In this document: in pieces, positions 1-5,335 of the stretch | Layout of the letters: every line of letters begins with the position of its first letter | How positions within the stretch are numbered: position 1 is the first letter of the stretch | Source: Marivivens sp. | GTDB lineage: Bacteria > Pseudomonadota > Alphaproteobacteria > Rhodobacterales > Rhodobacteraceae | Assembly (NCBI GenBank): GCA_024642185.1 | Contig: JAHEBR010000059.1 | Coordinates: 1-10,686 of the forward strand | Direction: 5' to 3' | Length of the DNA: 10,686 nucleotides | Notes under the pieces: model-generated | Seen by the model: only the letters and a program-made list of their open reading frames with translations | What the model was told of the DNA's origin: nothing | The model's database searches: none | Made by a program: the position numbers and the translations under genes

Positions 1-119
1 AGATCGACTATGAGACCAGCCTTCTGGAAAGCGGGTTCAAGTTCCGCAATCCCAATGTCGTCGAGGCCTGCGGCTGTGGCGAATCGATCAAGTTCGACGA
101 GACGATCGGCAAGGCCTGA
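1..119 (+). CDS. A-type iron-sulfur carrier (HesB/IscA family), C-terminal fragment
   Basis: This is the 3' end of a gene that begins before the window; reading from base 3 gives 38 codons and a TGA stop at 117-119. The visible tail contains GFKFRNPNVVEACGCGES, the C-terminal signature of HesB/IscA/SufA/ErpA proteins. The CGCG pair supplies two of the three cysteines that hold an Fe-S cluster before its transfer to an apo-enzyme in the cytoplasm. The first conserved cysteine lies outside the window. A short extension (IKFDETIGKA) follows the motif. The gene converges on the oxygenase gene with only 7 bases between the two stop codons. Which subfamily it belongs to (ErpA, IscA or SufA) cannot be decided from the tail alone, so no symbol is given. 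Confidence 0.9.
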   Translation, partial: IDYETSLLESGFKFRNPNVVEACGCGESIKFDETIGKA

Positions 120-126
120 CCGCCCG

Positions 127-1047
127 TTATTTCTTCAGATGCAGGTAGGTTTCGTCGAACCGTTTTTGCAGGTGGTCAACGGCGCGGATCACCTTGCCTG
201 AGCCCACTGGCGCCACGTTGACATCAAAGTTGGGGTTGAAGAACAAGGGCACGGAAATCCGCTCCTGATCGCTGCCCTTCACGCGATGCGGCGTCGCCAC
301 GATCCGCCCGCCGGTCCACATCTCGAGCATCTCGCCGAAGTTGATGACGAAGGTGCCGGGCTCCGCCACCACAGGCAGCCAGCCGCCGCCGCGCTGGCGC
401 ACCTCAAGCCCCGGCACGCCATCAGTGGCGAGCAGCGTAAGGCAGCCATAGTCGGTATGGGTGGCAATGCCGAAATCCCGCTCGGTCGCCCAGTCGGGGC
501 GCTCGGGGTAGAAGTTGCCGCGCAAAAGGGCCATGGGCCGGGTGAACTTGTCGGCGAAATAGGCGCCGTCTTCGCCCACCGCATCGGCGATGGCTTCGAG
601 GAGCTTCAGCGCAAGGCCGGTGGCGCGGGCATAATAGGCCTTGAGCGTTTCGGCAAAGCCTTCCGGATGGGTGGGCCAGAGGTTCGGCGCATAGGCCGGA
701 AGGCCGAGGGCCGCCACTGGATCGGCGGGATCAAGCTCGAACCCGCAATCATAGACCTGCTTGTAATCGGGGTTGGCCTCGGGATCGACCTGCTCGCCGC
801 CCGACGCGCCCCAGCCGCGGTTCGATCCGGTGCGGGCCATGTCATAGGCTTCCTTCTCGGCCGCGGGCAGGTGGAAGAAGGCGCGCAGCGTGGCGATCAC
901 CTGCAAGACCTCGTCGGGGCTGATCTCGGTGTTGCGAAGCGTCAGGAAGCCGATTTCGGTGGCCCCGCGCCGCACCTCGGCAACAGCCTCTCCATGGGCC
1001 GGATGGGTGGGGTCAAACAGGGCTGCGGCGTCGATGGAAGGGATCAT
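127..1047 (-). CDS. 2-oxoglutarate/Fe(II)-dependent oxygenase, isopenicillin N synthase-like family
   Basis: The 306-residue product has the layout of this non-haem iron family: an N-terminal DIOX_N-type segment (about residues 1-110, with the usual EIGFLTLRN stretch), then the jelly-roll 2OG-FeII domain (about 170-275). The iron triad is H197 and D199 in HTDYG and H254 in TPHRV. R263 and S265 in ERISVP form the RxS motif that binds the 2-oxoglutarate carboxylate. All key residues are present, so the enzyme should be active in the cytoplasm, hydroxylating or oxidising a small molecule; the substrate cannot be read from the sequence. The reading frame stays open for another 135 codons upstream, but that part overlaps tpiA. 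The ATG at 1047 is chosen because a strong AAAGGAG lies 5 bases before it and because family length fits. The gene is divergent from tpiA across 105 bases and is probably transcribed alone. Confidence 0.88.
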   Translation of the reverse strand: MIPSIDAAALFDPTHPAHGEAVAEVRRGATEIGFLTLRNTEISPDEVLQVIATLRAFFHLPAAEKEAYDMARTGSNRGWGASGGEQVDPEANPDYKQVYDCGFELDPADPVAALGLPAYAPNLWPTHPEGFAETLKAYYARATGLALKLLEAIADAVGEDGAYFADKFTRPMALLRGNFYPERPDWATERDFGIATHTDYGCLTLLATDGVPGLEVRQRGGGWLPVVAEPGTFVINFGEMLEMWTGGRIVATPHRVKGSDQERISVPLFFNPNFDVNVAPVGSGKVIRAVDHLQKRFDETYLHLKK

Positions 1048-1052
1048 GGCGG

Positions 1053-1060
1053 CTCCTTTT
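1053..1060 (-). promoter_or_regulatory. Ribosome binding site fixing the oxygenase start
   Basis: On the - strand this reads AAAAGGAG, 5 bases before the ATG at 1047. An in-frame ATG eight codons upstream (at 1071) has no comparable site, so this site decides the start. The rest of the 105-base divergent gap (1048-1152) shows no convincing -35/-10 pair on either strand. Confidence 0.75.
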
Positions 1061-1152
1061 GGCTGCGTCATGAGACGAGATGCCACCCTGCACAAGCCCT
1101 TCCCCCAAGGAAATCCGGCTGTTAGACAATTCATCGCAGGAGAGGAGCGCCG

Positions 1153-1899
1153 ATGAGACACAAACTTGCCGCCGGCAACTGGAAAATGAACGGGCTGTCG
1201 GGCGATCTGGCCCAGATCGAGGCGCTGATCGCGGCGCACCCCGCGCCCAAGGTCGAGATCCTGATCTGCCCGCCGTCCACGCTCCTCTCGCGCATGGCCG
1301 ATACGGTCGGCGATCACCCCCTCCACCTCGGCGGGCAGGATTGCCACGCCGCCCCCGATGGCGCCAATACCGGCGATATCTCGGCGGCGATGCTGGTGGA
1401 TGCCGGCGCGCGCTATGTGATCCTCGGCCATTCCGAGCGCCGCACCGACCACGGCGAGACCGACGCGATGGTGAGGGCCAAGGCCGAAGCCGCGCGCACC
1501 GAGGGGCTTGTCTCAGTGGTCTGCGTGGGCGAGACCTTGGCCGAACGCGAGGCGGGCGAGACCCTCGCCATCGTCGGGCGGCAGCTGGAAGGATCGCTGC
1601 CTGCTGAGCCCATCGCGGCGGATGTGGTCATCGCCTATGAGCCGGTCTGGGCCATTGGCACGGGCAAGATCCCGACCAGCGACCAGATTGCCGAAGTCCA
1701 CGGATTTCTCCGCGCCGAGCTCAAGCGCCACATGGGCGTCGAGGGCGACGGCGTGCGGATTCTCTATGGCGGCTCGGTCAAGGCCGCCAACGCCGCCGAG
1801 ATCTTTGCCATTCCTGACGTCGATGGCGCCCTCGTCGGCGGCGCAAGCCTGACGGCGGGCGATTTCTCGCCCATCGTCACCGCTTTGGAAAACGCCTGA
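1153..1899 (+). CDS. tpiA: Triosephosphate isomerase
   Basis: Interconverts dihydroxyacetone phosphate and glyceraldehyde 3-phosphate in the cytoplasm, in glycolysis, gluconeogenesis and the Calvin cycle. The 248-residue length is normal for the single-domain TIM barrel. Substrate-binding residues N9 and K11 are in NWKMNG, the catalytic H93 is in GHSERR, and the catalytic base E163 is in AYEPVWAIGTGK, which continues into loop 6. The phosphate-binding loops YGGSVK (205-210) and LVGGASL (227-233) are present. The ATG at 1153 has AGGAG at 1143-1147, 5 bases upstream. The gene stands alone on its strand; it is divergent from the oxygenase gene and converges on dctM with 3 bases between stop codons, leaving no intergenic room for a dedicated terminator. 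During growth on C4-dicarboxylates it would act in gluconeogenesis, but the neighbourhood does not prove coordinated control. Confidence 0.98.
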   Translation: MRHKLAAGNWKMNGLSGDLAQIEALIAAHPAPKVEILICPPSTLLSRMADTVGDHPLHLGGQDCHAAPDGANTGDISAAMLVDAGARYVILGHSERRTDHGETDAMVRAKAEAARTEGLVSVVCVGETLAEREAGETLAIVGRQLEGSLPAEPIAADVVIAYEPVWAIGTGKIPTSDQIAEVHGFLRAELKRHMGVEGDGVRILYGGSVKAANAAEIFAIPDVDGALVGGASLTAGDFSPIVTALENA

Positions 1900-1902
1900 T
1901 CC

Positions 1903-3330
1903 CTAGTTCGTTATCAACTCCGGCCCCATCACCGCCGTCGGCAGGACGGTCGAGATCCACGGGACGTAGGTGATGATGATGAGGAAGATGAAGAGCACGC
2001 CAAGGAACGGCAGGGCCGCCCGCACGACAGCCATCATCGGCATTCCGGCCACGCCCGAGGTGACGAAGAGGTTGAGGCCCACCGGCGGGGTGATCATGCC
2101 GATCTCCATGTTCACCACCATGATGATGCCAAGGTGGATCGGGTCGATGCCAAGCTGAATGGCAATCGGGAACACCAGCGGTGCGACGATCACGATCAGG
2201 CCCGAGGGCTCCATGAACTGACCGCCAATGAGCAGGATCACATTCACCACGATGAGGAAGGTGACCGGCCCGAGGCCTGCGTCAAGCATCACGCCCGCGA
2301 TATGCTGGGGGATCTGTTCGTCGGTCAGGACGTGCTTGAGGATCAGCGCATTGGCGATGATGAACATCAGGGTGATGGTCAGCTTGCCGCCTTCAAACAG
2401 GGTCTTGCGGGTGTCTTCATGGAAGAAGGCCGTCAGAAGCGCCTGCGGCCGCTGCAACAGGCTCGCCGGGCGCCCTCCCTCGACACCGGCAAGCGGCCCC
2501 ATGTCGCGGTACACGAAGGACGCGACGATAAAGGCGTATACGGCTGCAACGGCCGCGGCTTCGGTCGGGGTGAATGCCCCGCCCTTCCAGTAGAAGAGGC
2601 TCGCGCCCTCTTCGAAACGGATCCACGGGTGGCCATAGATGCCGCCCATGATGATGACGATCAGGAGAAGGCCCCAAAGCGCGTCGCGGAAGCTTGAGAA
2701 GATCTCGCCCCAGCCCAGCCACTCGCCCTTGGGCATATTCTTGATGCGGGCCATGATATAGATCGCAACCATCAGCATGACGCCGGCGAGGATGCCGGGG
2801 ATGACGCCCGCCAAGAACATCCGGCCCACCGAGACATCGGTGGCGCTCGCATAGACGACCATGACGATCGAGGGCGGGATCAGAATACCGAGCGTGCCCG
2901 CATTGCAGATCACGCCGGCGGCGAATTCCTTGGTATAGCCCACCTGCCGCATGGCGGCGATGACGATCGAGCCGATGGCAACCACGGTCGCGGGGCTCGA
3001 GCCCGACAGGGCGGCAAACATCATGCAGGCAAAGACGCCCGCGATGGCCAGACCGCCCTGTAAATGGCCGACACAGGCCACGGCGAAACGGATGATCCGC
3101 TTGGCCACACCGCCGGTCGACATGAAGGACGAGGCCAGAACGAAGAAGGGGATCGCCAGAAGCGTATAGTGCCCCGCCATCGCCTGATACATCGACTGCG
3201 CGACCGAGCCGAGCGAGGTATCGGAGAACAGCAGAAGGAAGATGATCGACGACAGGCCGAGCGAGACGGCAATCGGCACGCCGATCAATAGAAGGCCGAT
3301 GATCAGCGCAAAGAGAAAGACGACGTCCAT
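1903..3330 (-). CDS. dctM: TRAP transporter large membrane subunit DctM
   Basis: The 475-residue, very hydrophobic protein is the translocation subunit of a tripartite ATP-independent periplasmic transporter; it uses the sodium or proton gradient to move the solute delivered by DctP. Family marks include ALSGSSPATVVAIGS (107-121), GTLGILIPPSI (145-155), FTPTEAAAVAAVYA (253-266), and MITPPVGLNLFVTSGVAG (412-429). It is longer than the usual 425-440 residues. Two hydrophilic insertions account for this: about 17 residues between GGIYG and GGAFTPTEA (233-249), and an extended loop at about 276-308. The ATG at 3330 begins 3 bases after the dctQ stop, with a weak GCGAGG 8 bases upstream, so translation is probably coupled to dctQ. 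It is the last gene of the dctPQM operon. Substrate class is inferred from subunit type and from the dctBD neighbours. Confidence 0.95.
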   Translation of the reverse strand: MDVVFLFALIIGLLLIGVPIAVSLGLSSIIFLLLFSDTSLGSVAQSMYQAMAGHYTLLAIPFFVLASSFMSTGGVAKRIIRFAVACVGHLQGGLAIAGVFACMMFAALSGSSPATVVAIGSIVIAAMRQVGYTKEFAAGVICNAGTLGILIPPSIVMVVYASATDVSVGRMFLAGVIPGILAGVMLMVAIYIMARIKNMPKGEWLGWGEIFSSFRDALWGLLLIVIIMGGIYGHPWIRFEEGASLFYWKGGAFTPTEAAAVAAVYAFIVASFVYRDMGPLAGVEGGRPASLLQRPQALLTAFFHEDTRKTLFEGGKLTITLMFIIANALILKHVLTDEQIPQHIAGVMLDAGLGPVTFLIVVNVILLIGGQFMEPSGLIVIVAPLVFPIAIQLGIDPIHLGIIMVVNMEIGMITPPVGLNLFVTSGVAGMPMMAVVRAALPFLGVLFIFLIIITYVPWISTVLPTAVMGPELITN

Positions 3331-3333
3331 GGA

Positions 3334-4020
3334 TCAGGCCTCGCGGTTCATGGCGGCGACTTCCTCGACCGCGTCTTCGGCTTCGTGGCTGACGATCAGG
3401 CTTTCCTGCTCGCCCTTGAGGATGCGGATGGTGGCCTGCACGATCCGGAACAGAATGAGCGCGGCCGACAAAGGCAGGATCACATAGGGAATGGTGCGCG
3501 GCATCTTGGAATAATGCTCGCCGTAATTGATCCAGTCCTCAAGGAAGCGCAGGAACTGCGGCATCGGGATCTGGTCGGTCTCGAAATAGCTGGTGCCGCG
3601 GGTTTTCCAGTCGATCCCGGTCGGGAACCAGCGCCCGGTGGTGCGCGGCAGATCGGCGAAGGGGGCCCAATAATCCCACGCGCCCTTGAGCAGAAGCATC
3701 GCGTAGAAAAGGCAGATCGCGGCAGAGATAATCCCCATCGCACGGCGGCCCTTGGCCGACATCACATTGGTCACGGCATCGACACCGAGGTGGGCGGTGA
3801 CCTTGAAGCCATAGGCGATGCCGAACAGCACGAGCCATGCGAAAAGAACGAGGACGACCTCGAGGCTCCAGATCAGGCTCGCGTTGAAAACATAGCGGCG
3901 GACGACGTTAAGAAAGGTGAGGATCGTCATCGTGCCCAGAGTAAAGGCAATGGCGTTTTCCTCGAACTCATGGACGAACCGGGCCAGTCGGCTCTTCGGC
4001 TGATATTTCGATCCGCTCAT
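3334..4020 (-). CDS. dctQ: TRAP transporter small membrane subunit DctQ
   Basis: The 228-residue protein has four predicted membrane helices at about 22-42, 50-70, 93-113 and 175-198. The family pattern NVVRRYVFNASLIWSLEV spans the first loop and the start of helix 2. DctQ pairs with DctM in the inner membrane and helps dock the periplasmic binder. Compared with short DctQ proteins (about 160-180 residues), the loop between helices 3 and 4 is very long, about 60 residues (114-174), rich in Trp, Tyr and Pro. By the usual topology this loop faces the periplasm. As I recall, Rhodobacter capsulatus DctQ is of similar length, which supports a C4-dicarboxylate type. The frame opens at a TTG at 4035, but the ATG at 4020 is preferred because GGGAGGGG lies 5 bases before it. 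The acidic C-terminal tail (204-228) is cytoplasmic. Confidence 0.93.
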   Translation of the reverse strand: MSGSKYQPKSRLARFVHEFEENAIAFTLGTMTILTFLNVVRRYVFNASLIWSLEVVLVLFAWLVLFGIAYGFKVTAHLGVDAVTNVMSAKGRRAMGIISAAICLFYAMLLLKGAWDYWAPFADLPRTTGRWFPTGIDWKTRGTSYFETDQIPMPQFLRFLEDWINYGEHYSKMPRTIPYVILPLSAALILFRIVQATIRILKGEQESLIVSHEAEDAVEEVAAMNREA

Positions 4021-4025
4021 CGGAA

Positions 4026-4033
4026 CCCCTCCC
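4026..4033 (-). promoter_or_regulatory. Ribosome binding site fixing the dctQ start
   Basis: On the - strand this reads GGGAGGGG, 5 bases before the ATG at 4020. It overlaps the alternative in-frame TTG at 4035, which would have no site of its own, and so selects the shorter DctQ. Confidence 0.75.
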
Positions 4034-4046
4034 AAGATCCGGTGGA

Positions 4047-4074
4047 TGTCCCGGCGCCGCGTGACGCCGGGACA
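4047..4074 (-). repeat. Intercistronic hairpin between dctP and dctQ
   Basis: A perfect 10-bp inverted repeat, TGTCCCGGCG and CGCCGGGACA, encloses an 8-base loop. It lies 15 bases after the dctP stop and 13 bases before the dctQ ribosome binding site. No T-run follows on the transcribed strand, so it is not a standard intrinsic terminator. Such GC-rich stems after a binding-protein gene usually block 3'-5' exonucleases or partially attenuate transcription, giving more DctP than DctQM. This role is inferred from position and shape. Confidence 0.75.
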
Positions 4075-4089
4075 AAGGTCGTAGCTCTA

Positions 4090-5100
4090 TCAGTACTGAG
4101 CGTTGATCGCCTGAGCGGCGTCGATGTTCTCTTGGCCCACCTCTTCGGCAAACTGGGTCCAGACGGGCATCATCGTGTCGACCCAAGCCTGACGCTGCTC
4201 GGCGGTCAGCTCGCGGATCACGCCGCCCGCGTCGAGGATCGCCTGACGGGCATTGGCGTCAACCTCGGCCACCGCCGCGTTCCGCGAGGTGGTCACCTCG
4301 TCGAGGATGGTCAGGAACTGCTCGCGCACGCCGGCGTCGAGGCTGTCGAGGAAGTCAACCGACGAGACGACCATATAGTCGATGATGCCGTGGTTGGTCT
4401 CGGTGACACCGTCCTGAACCTCGAAGAACTTCTGGCCATAGATGTTGGACCAGGTGTTCTCCTGACCGTCGACAACGCCCGTCTGCAGCGCGCCATAGAC
4501 CTCGGCAAAGGCCATCGGCTGCGGCGAGGCGCCAAGGGCCTGCATCTGGGCCACGAGAACGTCCGAAGGCTGAACGCGGAACTTCAGGCCGTTGGCGTCG
4601 GTCGGCAGAAGAAGCGGCTTGTTGGCCGAGATCTGCTTCATACCGTTGTGCCAGAAGCCGAGGCCCTGAACACCGCGGCGCTGCATGGCGTCGAGCATGG
4701 CCTGACCGGTCTCGGAGGCCTGGAAGGCATCGACGGCCTGAATGTTCTTGAACATGAACGGCAGGTCGAACAGGCGATAGGCTTTGGTGATCGATTCAAA
4801 GAGCGACAGCGAGGGCGCCGCCATCTGCACGTCACCACGGAGCATGGCCTCGATCACCTGCTCGTCGGTGTAGAGGGTCGAGTTGGGGAAGACTTCCATG
4901 CACATGGTGCCTTCCATCTCGGCGTTCACGCGCTCCATCAGAAGGGTGGCGGCGATGCCTTTGGGGTGACGGTCGGTGTTGGTGACGTGGCTGAATTTGA
5001 CGACGATCTCGCCGTCGTCACAGGCTGCGGGGTCGGCCTGAGCGACGCCGGCCACGAGGGCGATGGCGGCAGCAGAGGCGGCAATCTTGGTGAATTTCAT
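4090..5100 (-). CDS. dctP: TRAP transporter periplasmic solute-binding protein DctP
   Basis: The 336-residue product begins with a Sec signal peptide (MKFTK, a hydrophobic core, then AQA before D23), so the mature protein is periplasmic and about 314 residues long. It has the DctP fold marks: VVKFSHVTNTDRHPKG (33-48), YRLFDLPFMF (108-117), GLKFRVQPSD (171-180) and VYGALQTGVVDGQEN (201-215). R175 in KFRVQPS is the conserved arginine that binds the carboxylate of the solute. That and the dctBD neighbours suggest C4-dicarboxylates such as succinate, malate and fumarate. C27 and C67 are the only cysteines and could form a disulfide in the mature protein. The frame extends 18 codons upstream, but the ATG at 5100 follows GGGAGG by 8 bases and starts the signal peptide exactly. 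It is the first gene of dctPQM, 234 bases after dctD. Confidence 0.95.
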   Translation of the reverse strand: MKFTKIAASAAAIALVAGVAQADPAACDDGEIVVKFSHVTNTDRHPKGIAATLLMERVNAEMEGTMCMEVFPNSTLYTDEQVIEAMLRGDVQMAAPSLSLFESITKAYRLFDLPFMFKNIQAVDAFQASETGQAMLDAMQRRGVQGLGFWHNGMKQISANKPLLLPTDANGLKFRVQPSDVLVAQMQALGASPQPMAFAEVYGALQTGVVDGQENTWSNIYGQKFFEVQDGVTETNHGIIDYMVVSSVDFLDSLDAGVREQFLTILDEVTTSRNAAVAEVDANARQAILDAGGVIRELTAEQRQAWVDTMMPVWTQFAEEVGQENIDAAQAINAQY

Positions 5101-5108
5101 CTCGGTAT

Positions 5109-5114
5109 CCTCCC
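5109..5114 (-). promoter_or_regulatory. Ribosome binding site fixing the dctP start
   Basis: GGGAGG on the - strand, 8 bases before the ATG at 5100. It lies inside the longer open frame and rules out the extended N-terminus, which would bury the signal peptide. Confidence 0.75.
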
Positions 5115-5214
5115 ATTGATACAAATGCCCACCCGGTTGAGGTGCACGCGGCAAGTGAAGGGCGTTACCGATTCTCTATCAACAATCAGATTCGTGCGCT
5201 CGGATATGCCCATG

Positions 5215-5225
5215 CGAATCATTCG
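5215..5225. repeat. Short palindrome near the presumed dctP transcription start
   Basis: CGAAT-C-ATTCG is a perfect 5-bp inverted repeat around one base. Its left arm also pairs, as part of GATTCG/CGAATC, with 5189-5194. By position it would lie at about +4 to +14 of the candidate dctP start site, in the untranslated leader. It could be a small operator or a leader stem. With arms this short, chance is a real alternative. Confidence 0.25.
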
Positions 5226-5235
5226 ATATCAAATA

Positions 5236-5241
5236 GTTATA
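5236..5241 (-). promoter_or_regulatory. Candidate -10 box of the dctPQM promoter (sigma-70 type)
   Basis: The - strand reads TATAAC within the only A/T-rich patch of the dctD-dctP gap (about 5221-5245). No good -35 hexamer lies 16-18 bases upstream (best are CGGTTC and GCGGTT), as expected for a promoter that needs an activator. If this is the -10 box, transcription would begin near 5229 and the two palindromic sites upstream would be centred at about -62 and -95. This is inference from spacing only. Confidence 0.3.
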
Positions 5242-5281
5242 AGGTGCTTTCGAGACCGAACCGCATGGCCCTAAATCGGCC

Positions 5282-5301
5282 GGGGGCGGATTCCCGCACA
5301 A
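5282..5301 (-). promoter_or_regulatory. Candidate DctD binding site 2 (promoter-proximal, imperfect)
   Basis: On the - strand the core is TTGTGCGG-GAAT-CCGCCCCC, an imperfect dyad. Its left half is the same as the left half of site 1 over TGTGCGG, and the right half keeps CCGC. The centre is 33 bases, about three helical turns, from the centre of site 1, so both sites face the same side of the DNA. Tandem sites of this pattern are what a dimeric NtrC-type regulator such as DctD would bind. The regulator assignment is inferred from proximity. Confidence 0.5.
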
Positions 5302-5313
5302 CAATTGACCAAC

Positions 5314-5335
5314 AGTGTGCGCGTTTCCGCACACT
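5314..5335 (-). promoter_or_regulatory. Candidate DctD binding site 1 (distal, strong palindrome)
   Basis: AGTGTGCG and CGCACACT form a perfect 8-bp inverted repeat around a 6-base centre (GAAACG on the - strand). The form GTGTGCGGAAA...CGCACAC resembles, from memory, the DctD activating sites upstream of rhizobial dctA. The site touches the first base of the dctD stop codon, so it sits at the very end of the regulator gene. A terminator stem for dctD is an alternative reading, but no T-run follows on the - strand. Confidence 0.6.

Noticed and set aside
286..1125. A 279-codon open frame on the + strand opposite the oxygenase gene
   Set aside because: The - strand frame has the full iron and 2-oxoglutarate residues; the + strand product has no recognisable domain.
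1965..1995. A run of ATGATG/GATGAAG-like repeats suggesting a microsatellite
   Set aside because: It encodes the hydrophobic isoleucine-rich last helix of DctM on the - strand and is explained by codon usage.
5135..5160. A -24/-12 (sigma-54) promoter for dctP ending in TTGCC
   Set aside because: The -12 half fits, but the -24 half has CG instead of the invariant GG and little other match; at most it is a relic.
3385..5274. A 629-codon open frame on the + strand across dctQ and dctP
   Set aside because: It is antisense to two clearly recognisable genes, has no family motif or ribosome binding site, and long antisense frames are expected in GC-rich DNA with strong third-position bias.
5314..5335. 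The strong palindrome as an intrinsic terminator of dctD
   Set aside because: No T-run follows in the direction of dctD transcription, the stem touches the stop codon, and a second related dyad lies 33 bases on, which fits regulator sites better.
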